A stretch of DNA of 64,000 bases from NCBI RefSeq assembly GCF_000316645.1, contig NC_019684.1, positions 3,439,501 to 3,503,500 of the forward strand, given 5' to 3'. Positions 9,957 through 19,374 of the stretch are shown here, one piece after another. The translations under genes and the position numbers were made by a program. How positions within the stretch are numbered: the first letter of the stretch is position 1; each line of letters begins with the position of its first letter. The notes beneath the pieces are model-generated. The model saw nothing but the letters and a program-made list of their open reading frames with translations. It was not told the DNA's origin and did no database searches. The stretch is from Nostoc sp. PCC 7524. Its GTDB lineage: Bacteria > Cyanobacteriota > Cyanobacteriia > Cyanobacteriales > Nostocaceae.

Positions 9957-10187
9957 ATGGATAGGAGAATTTATATTGGCATCATGGCATTGCCTATTTA
10001 TCTATACAATGCTGGAGTCAATATTGTTATTAGTGATGATGCGCCAAGTTGCACAAATCAATTATTGGCTACAACGGCTTTGATGTCTGATGACACAAAT
10101 ACTAATTCACAGATAATTCCTGGTCAAATATCGACTAGAGACGAGCAAACAGAAGATTGTTTACGTCGTCGTACCTGTAAAGATTGA
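9957..10187 (+). CDS. Small hypothetical protein
   Basis: 76 residues from the ATG at 9957, which has a GAGG element about 5 bases upstream; a TTG five codons earlier is possible. The start MDRRIYIGIMALPIYLY is mildly hydrophobic and could be a weak signal or anchor. The rest is polar and ends in CLRRRTCKD. No family is recognised. It sits alone in a repeat-rich stretch, so it may be a spurious frame. Confidence 0.3.
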   Translation: MDRRIYIGIMALPIYLYNAGVNIVISDDAPSCTNQLLATTALMSDDTNTNSQIIPGQISTRDEQTEDCLRRRTCKD

Positions 10188-10545
10188 TAGAGAATATTCA
10201 TCTGTTCAGGGTACTGAAAATTTGAGGATAGCCAAAACCACAAATAAACTGTACCTAAGAGTACCTTTTTATTTGTGAAATATTTTTAATATTCATAACA
10301 ATACATTGGGAAAAAACCGGGATTTTGACAATTTGTAATTCTCGGCTCATCTCGACTGCTCTCATCACAGCGAGTTATAACATTGGTGTGTAAAATCACA
10401 ACAATATACCCAAAATACCCGGAATACTGCTAAATTATTGAGTAATTTGTGCGACAAGTGCTGAAATAAAGCATAAATTAACAAGAATAAACATATTCAA
10501 TCAGCAGACTTTGTTCTCCCACTTCCTGAGTGAATGCGATTAGTT
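10188..10545. other. Intergenic region upstream of the ATPase gene
   Basis: AT-rich, about 360 bp, with no gene seen. It must hold the promoter of the ATPase-STAND pair, but I see no clear -35/-10 pair or ribosome-binding site. Confidence 0.5.
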
Positions 10546-11883
10546 ATGCCCCTAGATTTAGAAAAATTTTATCAGGCTTGCAATCCCAGCAGACCTCTAA
10601 TGATGGGAAATTCTACCGATCGCAGGTATTATATCGATTTTGCGTCAGTGCGGGGCGGCAAAATTATTGAGGCTTTGCAGCGCACGATTACGCGCATTTC
10701 ACCGAACGCACCCACCTGTCAGTTATTTACCGGACACCTGGGTTGTGGGAAATCAACAGAGTTGCTGCGACTCAAGGCGGAGTTAGAAGAACAGCAATTT
10801 CATGTCGTTTATTTTGAGTCTACCCACGTCTTAGAAATGGCGGATGTGGATGTGACTGATATTTTACTGGCGATCGCAGGGCAGGTGAGCGAGAGTCTGG
10901 AAGCGATGAAAATCCGGCTCAAACCCAATTATTTCACTAAATTGTTTAGTGAAGTGGTGGATTTTCTGCAAACACCAATTGAGTTGGGAGTGGAAGCGGA
11001 ATTGTCGGTGGGGATTGCCAAAATTACTGCCAAAACCAAAGAAAGTCCCCAACTGCGCCGCCGCTTGAGAGACTACCTCGAACCCCGTACCCAAAATATT
11101 TTACAAGCGATTAATCAAGAACTATTAGAACGCGCTAACAAAGAACTTAAAGCCTTAGATAAAAAAGGCTTAGTAGTCATCGTGGATAATTTGGATCGGG
11201 TAGCAATTCGCCCTTTACCATCGGGGCGATCGCTGCCAGAATATTTATTTATCCAACGGGGTGAGCAGTTACGTAAACTCAACTGTCATGTAGTTTACAC
11301 CATTCCCTTGGCTTTAACTTTCTCCAACGATAGCGCCGAACTGCAACATCGTTTAGGGGGTGGGGTTGCACCCAAAGTTTTACCCATGATACCTGTACGG
11401 TTGCGCTCTGGAGATATTTTCACTCAGGGATTGGAACTAATGCGCCAAATGGTTTTAGCGCGAGCCTTCCCTGACATCGAGCCGAGCGATCGCTTAAGCT
11501 TAATTACAGAAGTGTTTGATAACTTAGAAACACTAGATCGATTGTGCCTGATCAGTGGTGGTCATGTGCGCGATTTGTTGGGGTTGCTGTTTGACTGTCT
11601 GCGCGAACAAGATCCACCCTTTGGACGGGAGTGTTTGGAGTTGGTAATTCAAAGACAACGGGACTATCGCGCTAACCCTATTGACACCCACGAATGGGAG
11701 TTAATCTTCCAAGTAGTGAAGCAACAGAGGGTGAGAGGTGATATAGAATACCATACCTTATTGCGGAGTTTGTTTGTCTTTGAATACCGCGACCATCAAG
11801 GAGCTTGGTTTGCCATCAACCCAGTTTTAGCCGAGACACCCAAATTTAAGTCATGGTTGAAGGACAACTACCAGCAGATATAA
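10546..11883 (+). CDS. P-loop ATPase (AAA/STAND-like), partner of the WD40 protein
   Basis: 445 residues from the ATG at 10546 (MPLDLEKFYQACNP); an ATG four codons upstream at 10534 is also possible. Walker A is GHLGCGKST, about 65 residues in; Walker B is LVVIVDNLDR near residue 225. The C-terminal third (SGGHVRDLLGLLFDCL and following) looks like a helical/winged-helix lid of AAA or Orc-type ATPases. No transmembrane segment is seen. It overlaps the next gene by 31 bp, so the two are translationally coupled and probably act together. I recall similar proteins in other filamentous cyanobacteria but know of no assigned function. A regulatory or defence NTPase is an inference from architecture only. 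Confidence 0.8.
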   Translation: MPLDLEKFYQACNPSRPLMMGNSTDRRYYIDFASVRGGKIIEALQRTITRISPNAPTCQLFTGHLGCGKSTELLRLKAELEEQQFHVVYFESTHVLEMADVDVTDILLAIAGQVSESLEAMKIRLKPNYFTKLFSEVVDFLQTPIELGVEAELSVGIAKITAKTKESPQLRRRLRDYLEPRTQNILQAINQELLERANKELKALDKKGLVVIVDNLDRVAIRPLPSGRSLPEYLFIQRGEQLRKLNCHVVYTIPLALTFSNDSAELQHRLGGGVAPKVLPMIPVRLRSGDIFTQGLELMRQMVLARAFPDIEPSDRLSLITEVFDNLETLDRLCLISGGHVRDLLGLLFDCLREQDPPFGRECLELVIQRQRDYRANPIDTHEWELIFQVVKQQRVRGDIEYHTLLRSLFVFEYRDHQGAWFAINPVLAETPKFKSWLKDNYQQI

Positions 11884-14800
11884 GAGCAGCCAATGAGCGA
11901 GCCTTACAAAGTTTATGGAGAGCCATTACTCTTTCTTGTGGCCATTTTTCTGTGGCTCTAGTTTGCTGTAACTATCGAGTGCTGCAACAGCGCATCCTGC
12001 AACAACTCGATAAATTAGCGGCTGGGGTGGCTCGCATCCAAAAAGTTGTTTTACCCCACAATACGAGAAGTCTTTACACCGCCATCCATTTGCAGATGCC
12101 GAATGATGGTGTAGCGCCATCGGCTCTGATGATTTTAGGTTTAGAAACTGTAGATGAAATTGACGATTTATTAAGTTCAATTAACCATATTCGGGATGAA
12201 TTTCCTAAGCGTCACTCATTTCCGATGATTTTTTGGGTAAATGACGAAGTTTTACAAAAAGTTGTGCGTTTAGCTCCCGATTTTGCTAGTTGGGCAGCCA
12301 CACCGATTCGGTTTGAAATGACCACACCAGAATTGCAGCAATTTCTGCAACAAGAAACAGACTCTTTATTTAATCGAGTATTAGCCAACGATACAGCACA
12401 ACACCGCCCACCAAAATTTACAGAAAATTATGCCACCCTAGAACAAGTCTGGGAACATAGCGATGAACTCCATTGTGCCATTAATGAACTGCACGATCGC
12501 GGCATTACTTTAGAGCCAGCATTACACGCCAGTTTAAAGTTTGTCTTTGGCTTAGATGATTATGTCACCGATCGCATTCATTATGCCCTAAGTAATTTTC
12601 AGCAAAGCTTAAAAATTTGGCAAAAGCTCCTAGAGAGGAGAGATGCTGGGGATATAGAGGATGAGGGAGTATTTTCTTCCCCATCTCCCCCCACTCCCCC
12701 ATCTCCCCCACTCCTCCGACAAGGAGTATTACTTTTTTACATCGGCCTGTGTTACTTTCGTCTTGCTGAACAAAATCAGCTAGATAACCGTCGCTATTGG
12801 GAAGCTGCCAAATCTTGCTTTCAAGAATGCTTACAGATTTTACAGTTAGCGCGACGACCAGATATTGCAGCAGAATTTATTGGTCAACTTGCCGAAGTTT
12901 TAGAACATCTGCAAGAGTGGCCAGAATTGCAGCAGGTGGCGCGAAACTCCCTAGAGTTCCATCAAATCTACGGTAGCCAAATTCAACTGGCTTGTGACTA
13001 CGGTTTTTTAGCACAGGTGGCGCTACAGGAATCACGGTGGATACAAGCTAGTATTTTAGCCCACGTTGCACTCTTGAAGTTAGCTGAAGCACAAAACTGT
13101 GACAGTGACCCCTATCATTGTTTGTTTCCCTTGTTGTTAGCGCAGATTTATTACTTAGTGTTAGCTAAAGCCCAGCACAAGATAGGTGAGGAAACAATTG
13201 CACGAGAGTATTTAGAAAAAGCTGCCAAAGAACTACCAACAGCATTAGAAAACAGCGCCCATCAATACGATGCCCATCGTTATATTAGAATGCTGCGGAC
13301 ATTGCGATCGCTCTACTTTGAAGCCGGTCGTTATTTAGAAGCCTATTGCATTCGTCAAAAACGCCGCTCTGTAGAACAGCAATATGGCTTTCGGGCGTTT
13401 ATTGGTGCAGGGCGCTTGCAACCCCAAAGACAAGCTACGAATCCGGCTTTGTTATCACCTTCGGGAAGTAGTAGTGTCGCTTTAGAAATTGCTGCTTCTG
13501 GTCGAGAACGAGATATTAATAATTTAATTGGCAGAATTAGCCGCGCCGACCAAAAACTCATCGTTATACATGGCCCCTCTGGCGTGGGCAAAAGTTCCAC
13601 CGTCACCGCCGGTTTAGTTCCCGCCTTACAAAATCGCGCCATTGGTGATCAAATTGCTGTACCTGTGGTGCTGCAAGTTTATACAGAGTGGGTGCGAGAA
13701 TTAGGCAAATCTTTGAGTGTTGCTATTGCTCATCTTAATGGAGAGGGAGCGATCGCACCGGAAAATTCACCCGTTACTACCACCGAAATTCTGCAAAAAT
13801 TACGTGAAAATGCTGATAACCATCTGATTACAGTGTTAATTTTTGACCAGTTTGAAGAATTTTTCTTTGGTTATAGCGATCGACAACAGAAACAAGCATT
13901 TGATCAATTTGTCAGTGATTGTTTGAATGTATCATTTGTCAAAGTTATTCTTTCCTTACGAGAAGATTATTTACATCGGTTGTTAGAGTTTAAGCATCTT
14001 TCCAACCTAGAAGCAATTAATAATAATATTCTCGATAAACAGATTCGTTATCAATTAAATAATTTTTCACCCGGATATGCCAAAGTAATTATTCGGAAAT
14101 TAACAGAACGTTCTCAATTAAGTTTAGAACCAGATTTAATTGAGGCTTTAGTCGCAGATTTATCCACAGAACTAGGAGAAGTGCGCCCTATTGAGTTACA
14201 GGTAGTTGGCGCACAAATTCAAGATGAGCGCATTACTACTTTAGAACAATATCAACCTTATAGACCGAATAAACTCATAGAAAGATATATCAAAGAACTC
14301 ATTAAAGACTGCGGACCCGAAAACGAGCGAGCAGCTTTATTAGTCTTATATTTACTCACAGATGAAGCCAACAAACGACCATTTAAAACCCGTGTTGAAC
14401 TAGCAACTGAACTAGCAGAATTAGAAGATGCCAGCAAATTAGAATTAGTCTTAGATATTTTAGTTAGCTCTGGCTTAGTAGTATTATTTCCCGATGTCCC
14501 AGAACGTTATCAACTGATTCATGATTATTTAGTAGACTTAATTCGTTACTTGCAACAACAAGAATCAAGCCTACAGGCGCAACTCAATCAACTCCGCCAT
14601 AAAGTTGAACAAAGTCAAACAGAAATTGAACGACTCAAAAGCGAACTCCGGCAAAAAAAGCAGCAAGCCAAACTCACAGACACTCAAATACCATCAGGAT
14701 TAGATTTAGTTACCGAATTGCGAGAGTTACGCAAACGCGAAGAACTCAGTCAATTAGAAATGGAACAATTACGGGCGGAACTGAAAGAAAAAGAATTAAC

Positions 14801-16934
14801 AGCCCAACTGGCAGAAAGCCAAAAACAACAACGCCTCAGTGAAGCTAAATTAAATCGTTCCCTCAAAATTGCCTTGACTGCTTCATGTTTGGCAATCTTG
14901 GGTTTAAGTATCTCTATAATTACAGCCGTAGATAATGAAATTAAAACCCTCAGTGTTTCTAGTGAGGCCTTATTTGCATCTCAAAAAGGTATTGATGCTC
15001 TCAAGGAAGGTATCAAAGCCGGCAGAAAACTACAACGGGCTGTTTGGGTAGATGCTTACACTAGGGAAAAAGTCCAGACAGCACTGTATCAGTCCGTTGC
15101 TGGAGTGAGAGAGTATAACCGCTTAGAAGGACATATCGCGGGTGTAAATAGTGCTACATTCAGCCCTGATGGCTCATTGATTGCTTCCGCTAGTGCAGAT
15201 AATACCGTCAAACTCTGGCGTGCTGATGGTAGCTTCATTGCCAATTTGTCACAGCATAGTGATGTTGTGAATAGCGTGAGTTTCAGTCCTGACAGTCAAA
15301 TAATTGTATCTACCAGTCAGGACTCTACAGTGAAACTTTGGACTCGCCAGGGTAAATTGCTACATACCCTAGAAGACCATCAAGATGGGGTAAATAGTGC
15401 CAACTTCAGCCCTGATGGACAGAACATAGCTTCAGCCAGCACCGACGAAACCGTGAAAATCTGGAGTCGGGACGGTAAATTAATCAAAACTTTGATTGGA
15501 CACCGTGATGCAGTTTTAGGTGTGGCTTGGTCGCCTGATGATCAGAAACTAGCTTCTGTAGATACTGATAAAACTATCAAATTATGGAGTCGGGAAGGGA
15601 AATTACTCAATAGTTGGAAGGGACATGATGATGCCATTTTAGGTTTAGCATGGTCAACCGATGGTCAAATTATTGCCACTGCCAGTTTAGACAAAACTAT
15701 CAAACTCTGGAGTATGCAAGGGAAACTACAAAAAACCTTATCAGGTCATACTGCGGGAGTCACCAGCGTTAGTTTTAGTCCCAATGGTCAAACTATTGTT
15801 TCTGCCAGTATCGACGAAACCATGAAACTGTGGAGTCCTCAAGGTCTATTGTTGGGAACATTGAAAGGACATAGTGGCTGGGTGAATAGTGTGAGTTTTA
15901 GCCCCAACAGTCGCAGCTTAATTTCTACCAGTCGTGACAAAACAGTAAAACTCTGGCGTTGGGACGAAGTGTTACAGCGTCACCCCAAAACTGATGGTAA
16001 TAACTGGGTAACTAGCATTAGTTTCAGCCCCGATGGTCGTTATTTAGCGGCTGGGAATCGAGACAAAACTATCAAAATTTTGAGTCGAGACGGGCAATTG
16101 TGGAAAACTTTTCCTAAACATGAAGATGAAGTTTGGGGTATAGCATGGTCAACCGATGGTCAGATCATTGCCTCAGCTAGTAAAGATAAAATGGTCAAGT
16201 TGTGGTCTCCAGATGGTCAATTACTTCAGACCTTAGTAGGTCATGAGGATACAGTCTTCGGTGTAGCTTGGTCGCCAGATAGTCAGATGTTGGCATCAGC
16301 TAGTAAAGACAAAATGGTGAAGTTGTGGAGTCGAGATGGTAAACTTCTTTACACCTTGGTAGGTCATGAAGATGGTGTAAATTGGGTAAGTTTTAGCCCT
16401 GATGGTCAATTACTAGCTTCCGCCAGTGATGACTTAACAGTAAAAGTCTGGAGTCGAGACGGTAAACTTCTGCATACCCTCAAAAACCACAGTCGCCGCG
16501 TTAACGGGGTAGCATGGTCACCTGATAGTCAAGTTTTAGCTTCAGCCAGTATTGATAGCACAGTCAAACTCTGGAGTCGGGACGGTAAGCTGTTAAAAAG
16601 TCTGTCTGGAGAGGGCGATAATTTTATCAGTGTGAGTTTTAGTCCCAATGGTAAGACTTTGGCAGCTAGTAGTGATGATAAAGTCAAGCTTTGGAATCGG
16701 GAAGGAACTTTACTAATAGCTTTGAAGGGAGACAAAAAAGAATTAACCAGTGTGAGTTTTAGTCCTGATATGCAGACAATAGCGGTTGGTAGTGGCAATG
16801 GTCAAGTAATTTTACGTAATTTAGATGATATTAAGTTAGATAAGTTACTGACACAGGGTTGTGATTTTCTCCAAGATTATTTCCAGACTAACTCAAAATT
16901 AACTCCGAGCGATCGCGCTTTATGTCCTAAATAG
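11853..16934 (+). CDS. Large TPR / nSTAND-like NTPase / transmembrane / WD40-repeat protein
   Basis: 1693 residues. Order: residues 1-220, a domain with VALVCCNYR and ALMILGLE strands resembling a P-loop core but with no Walker A; about 225-560, TPR-like helices broken by a Pro/Ser tract (SSPSPPTPPSPP); about 570-900, an nSTAND-like NTPase with Walker A HGPSGVGKSS and Walker B VLIFDQFEEFF; about 900-1000, coiled coil; about 1004-1025, one hydrophobic helix (ALTASCLAILGLSISIITAV); 1088-1655, 14 WD40 repeats (GH...FSPDG...SAS.D.TVKLW), enough for two seven-bladed propellers. The end (LLTQGCDFLQDYFQTN) is common in cyanobacterial WD40 proteins. Lys/Arg before the helix and acidic residues after it predict that the propellers lie outside the cytoplasm. 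Such STAND proteins act as signal-triggered switches; target and trigger are unknown. Confidence 0.85.
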   Translation: MVEGQLPADIRAANERALQSLWRAITLSCGHFSVALVCCNYRVLQQRILQQLDKLAAGVARIQKVVLPHNTRSLYTAIHLQMPNDGVAPSALMILGLETVDEIDDLLSSINHIRDEFPKRHSFPMIFWVNDEVLQKVVRLAPDFASWAATPIRFEMTTPELQQFLQQETDSLFNRVLANDTAQHRPPKFTENYATLEQVWEHSDELHCAINELHDRGITLEPALHASLKFVFGLDDYVTDRIHYALSNFQQSLKIWQKLLERRDAGDIEDEGVFSSPSPPTPPSPPLLRQGVLLFYIGLCYFRLAEQNQLDNRRYWEAAKSCFQECLQILQLARRPDIAAEFIGQLAEVLEHLQEWPELQQVARNSLEFHQIYGSQIQLACDYGFLAQVALQESRWIQASILAHVALLKLAEAQNCDSDPYHCLFPLLLAQIYYLVLAKAQHKIGEETIAREYLEKAAKELPTALENSAHQYDAHRYIRMLRTLRSLYFEAGRYLEAYCIRQKRRSVEQQYGFRAFIGAGRLQPQRQATNPALLSPSGSSSVALEIAASGRERDINNLIGRISRADQKLIVIHGPSGVGKSSTVTAGLVPALQNRAIGDQIAVPVVLQVYTEWVRELGKSLSVAIAHLNGEGAIAPENSPVTTTEILQKLRENADNHLITVLIFDQFEEFFFGYSDRQQKQAFDQFVSDCLNVSFVKVILSLREDYLHRLLEFKHLSNLEAINNNILDKQIRYQLNNFSPGYAKVIIRKLTERSQLSLEPDLIEALVADLSTELGEVRPIELQVVGAQIQDERITTLEQYQPYRPNKLIERYIKELIKDCGPENERAALLVLYLLTDEANKRPFKTRVELATELAELEDASKLELVLDILVSSGLVVLFPDVPERYQLIHDYLVDLIRYLQQQESSLQAQLNQLRHKVEQSQTEIERLKSELRQKKQQAKLTDTQIPSGLDLVTELRELRKREELSQLEMEQLRAELKEKELTAQLAESQKQQRLSEAKLNRSLKIALTASCLAILGLSISIITAVDNEIKTLSVSSEALFASQKGIDALKEGIKAGRKLQRAVWVDAYTREKVQTALYQSVAGVREYNRLEGHIAGVNSATFSPDGSLIASASADNTVKLWRADGSFIANLSQHSDVVNSVSFSPDSQIIVSTSQDSTVKLWTRQGKLLHTLEDHQDGVNSANFSPDGQNIASASTDETVKIWSRDGKLIKTLIGHRDAVLGVAWSPDDQKLASVDTDKTIKLWSREGKLLNSWKGHDDAILGLAWSTDGQIIATASLDKTIKLWSMQGKLQKTLSGHTAGVTSVSFSPNGQTIVSASIDETMKLWSPQGLLLGTLKGHSGWVNSVSFSPNSRSLISTSRDKTVKLWRWDEVLQRHPKTDGNNWVTSISFSPDGRYLAAGNRDKTIKILSRDGQLWKTFPKHEDEVWGIAWSTDGQIIASASKDKMVKLWSPDGQLLQTLVGHEDTVFGVAWSPDSQMLASASKDKMVKLWSRDGKLLYTLVGHEDGVNWVSFSPDGQLLASASDDLTVKVWSRDGKLLHTLKNHSRRVNGVAWSPDSQVLASASIDSTVKLWSRDGKLLKSLSGEGDNFISVSFSPNGKTLAASSDDKVKLWNREGTLLIALKGDKKELTSVSFSPDMQTIAVGSGNGQVILRNLDDIKLDKLLTQGCDFLQDYFQTNSKLTPSDRALCPK

Positions 16935-17083
16935 GTGACAACAATTCAAAATGTATAAACACAGATTGATACTGGGTGAAACATATGGTTTGATCCCCCT
17001 AAATCCCCCTTTTGAAGCTATCCATTATAAACAGAATATAAATTAATAGATTGTTTAATCTTTTTAACTCTCAATAATTAAGT

Positions 17084-17629
17084 CTACAAAGAGTTAATTC
17101 TTTTATAACTTCTACGCCATTTTTCCAGATTATCAATAGATATATATTTAGTGACAACATTAACACAGTCGCCGCGCCAATCTACTTCTGAATCTGTCGT
17201 AAAAACCCCGCATTCCAACTGTTCTGGGTGGATATCCCAATATTGACTAAATCTACTTTTTAAAGTAATTACTTGCTCAAATACCTTGTTTCTGTGCTTA
17301 TTTCTGCGTTTTCTTTCTGTAGCTCCTGTTGCTTCAGTATCAATAAATTTTGTTTCTATTAAAAATAAATTACCTTTAAATGTTAAGTATACAAAATCAC
17401 ACTTTCCTAAATCAGTGTAATCTGCAATTGGAGACTTTTCAAACAACAGTAACTCATAACAGGAAGGAAACAAATCACGAATATTTAAAAATAGATACGC
17501 TTGTAATAGCAGTTCCTTATCATAGGGAAAGACAATCACTCCCTCAAAAAACTGTTTAATATCTTCCTGAGTTTGGGGTTGAGTTTTTTTGCAGTAAGAT
17601 ATAAATTTACTTAAGTCATTTGCAATCAT
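17084..17629 (-). CDS. PD-(D/E)XK-like nuclease-fold protein
   Basis: 181 residues. The core reads D78 in GKCDFVYL followed by E92-T-K94 in LFLIETKF, the D-x13-E-x-K pattern of the PD-(D/E)XK fold, with upstream acidic residues in ELLLFEKSP. A basic stretch (ERKRRNKHRNK) follows, which could contact nucleic acid. No further domain is visible. It converges on the STAND/WD40 gene with a gap of about 150 bp and lies downstream of dnaE-C across a repeat. It might be a restriction-like or defence nuclease, or an inactive fold member; no experimental homologue is recalled. Confidence 0.6.
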   Translation of the reverse strand: MIANDLSKFISYCKKTQPQTQEDIKQFFEGVIVFPYDKELLLQAYLFLNIRDLFPSCYELLLFEKSPIADYTDLGKCDFVYLTFKGNLFLIETKFIDTEATGATERKRRNKHRNKVFEQVITLKSRFSQYWDIHPEQLECGVFTTDSEVDWRGDCVNVVTKYISIDNLEKWRRSYKRINSL

Positions 17630-17763
17630 TAAGTTTTAACTCCTTCCCCTAACTCTTGCTTAAATACTCATGGCATCAAAAAATACCACGCATTACAGGA
17701 AATCATCATCCGCATAAGTAACTAAAAAAACTATTAGTTTTGTAAACATCTACGGTAATATAC

Positions 17764-17798
17764 GGGACTGGGGATTGGGGATTGGGGATTGGGGACTG
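17764..17798. repeat. Heptameric tandem repeat (GGGGATT/GGGGACT)
   Basis: Five tandem GGGGAYT-type units between the nuclease and dnaE-C genes. The same family appears at 61182-61243 and, on the opposite strand, near 19311-19328. Confidence 0.85.
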
Positions 17799-17846
17799 AG
17801 TAAAAGATTATTCTTTTTCTCCTCTGCTCCTCTGCTCCTCTACTCC

Positions 17847-19193
17847 CTAACTACCAGTTAGCGATCGCAATTGTGCCGGGAATCTGGCGTTTTGCAAGGC
17901 TTGAACGGTAATCCGAGCATCTTGGACGCAAAATTGCCACCCTAAGCGGACTAATCTACGTGAGTTGTCAGATTGTATAATTCCGATCACGGGCATTTTG
18001 GCTTTTTCTTTGTCCCCTGAATGTTCCTGTAAAATTGTTTTCAAGCGATGCAGTTCTTCGATGTTACTCGCTTGTTGGGGATTTAATTCCACCATAACCA
18101 TTTGCACTGTTTCTACTGGTTCTGCATCTTCAACAATCAATTGCACTTGTTCGTCTCGTCGGTCTACTTTACCCCAAATAATTAATCTGGCATCAACTTG
18201 CAATAGAAAACTTATGCGTTCGTAAGTTTTGGGAAACACCACGGCTTCTGTTTGCGAGGTTAAATCTTCGATTTGCAAAATCGCCATAGCATCGCCTTTC
18301 TTAGTCATCACCTTTTTGACACCGTTGAGCATGATCACCACACATAGTTTTGTGTCATCTCGCTGTTCATTCAACTGTGAAAGATTAATTGGTGTTAAAA
18401 GTGGTGCTACTTGCCTTAAAGATTTTAATGGATGGTCGGAAACGTAAAAACCTAATAGTTCTTTTTCCATCCGTAATTTTTCCTGCGGTGGATAATCATT
18501 CACTGGTTTGGCTTTGGGTGCAGAGTCAAAAGCGTTATTAGTTTTCTTCTCACTGGTGGCAGCGACACCTAATAAATCAAACAGATTTCCTTGGCCAGTG
18601 GCTCTATCTTTAGCACGGGACTGCGCCCAATCGTAAACTAATTCTAAATCTTGGATTAATTGGTGACGATTCGCTTCAATTTTGTCAAAAGCTCCGCAGT
18701 AAATCAATGATTCTAAAGTACGACGGTTGACAGTGCGAAGATCAACGCGATCGCAAAAATCAGCCAGAGATTTAAATACTCCACCCTCATCCCTAGCTTC
18801 CAAAATAGCAGCGATCGCATTCTGTCCTACATTTCGCACAGCCGAAAATCCAAATAAAATCTTTCCCGCCGCAGGTGTAAAGTCCACTCCAGAGCGATTA
18901 ATATCTGGTGGTTCTATTTGAATATTCATACTCAGACAGGTAGAAATATATTTCTGTACCTTGTCTGTGTCACTACTGTTAGCCGTCAGTAGCGCCGCCA
19001 TGTATTCCAATGGGTAATTAGCTTTGAGATAGGCAGTTTGATAAGTTACATATCCATAGGCGGTTGAGTGGGATTTATTAAAACAATTAGAAGCAACTAA
19101 ACCGTTTCTGATGACAAAATTATGGTCACGCTCCACCCCGATGTCATAGACATTTTCTTTACCTATATACTTACGTGTAACAACTTTAACCAT
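17847..19193 (-). CDS. dnaE: DNA polymerase III alpha, C-terminal half with DnaE split C-intein
   Basis: 448 residues from the ATG at 19193; the frame is open 32 codons further upstream, but that stretch is repeat-derived and unlike the intein. Residues 1-36 are the C-intein: MVKVVTRKYIGKENVYDIGV, then ERDHNF, ending ASN36. Cys37 starts the C-extein (CFNKSHSTAYG), encoded at 19085-19083. The protein joins in trans to the N-half made from a distant gene to give replicative DnaE. Extein features are the end of the polymerase core, a helix-hairpin-helix region (PDINRSGVDF, GLSAVRNVG-like) and an OB fold (KVMTKKGDAMAILQIED). It is transcribed divergently from gatA. Split dnaE is a hallmark of many cyanobacteria. 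Confidence 0.97.
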   Translation of the reverse strand: MVKVVTRKYIGKENVYDIGVERDHNFVIRNGLVASNCFNKSHSTAYGYVTYQTAYLKANYPLEYMAALLTANSSDTDKVQKYISTCLSMNIQIEPPDINRSGVDFTPAAGKILFGFSAVRNVGQNAIAAILEARDEGGVFKSLADFCDRVDLRTVNRRTLESLIYCGAFDKIEANRHQLIQDLELVYDWAQSRAKDRATGQGNLFDLLGVAATSEKKTNNAFDSAPKAKPVNDYPPQEKLRMEKELLGFYVSDHPLKSLRQVAPLLTPINLSQLNEQRDDTKLCVVIMLNGVKKVMTKKGDAMAILQIEDLTSQTEAVVFPKTYERISFLLQVDARLIIWGKVDRRDEQVQLIVEDAEPVETVQMVMVELNPQQASNIEELHRLKTILQEHSGDKEKAKMPVIGIIQSDNSRRLVRLGWQFCVQDARITVQALQNARFPAQLRSLTGS

Positions 19194-19374
19194 AATCTTT
19201 GAAACCTGATCAAGAGAATAAATAAATCTACGTGATATACAGAATTTTAGACTAGGCGAGGTGGGAGTGAGGAGAGACAAGGGAGACAAGGTAGAAGTTT
19301 TTGCCTAGTTCCCAATCCCCAATCCCCCCCAATATGTACTAAAATCAATGACTTGAGTCACTGAGAGAGTAATC

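Noticed and set aside
19194..19289. Upstream extension of dnaE-C by 32 codons
   Set aside because: The C-intein family starts at the Met at 19193, and the extra codons are dissimilar and partly repeat-like.
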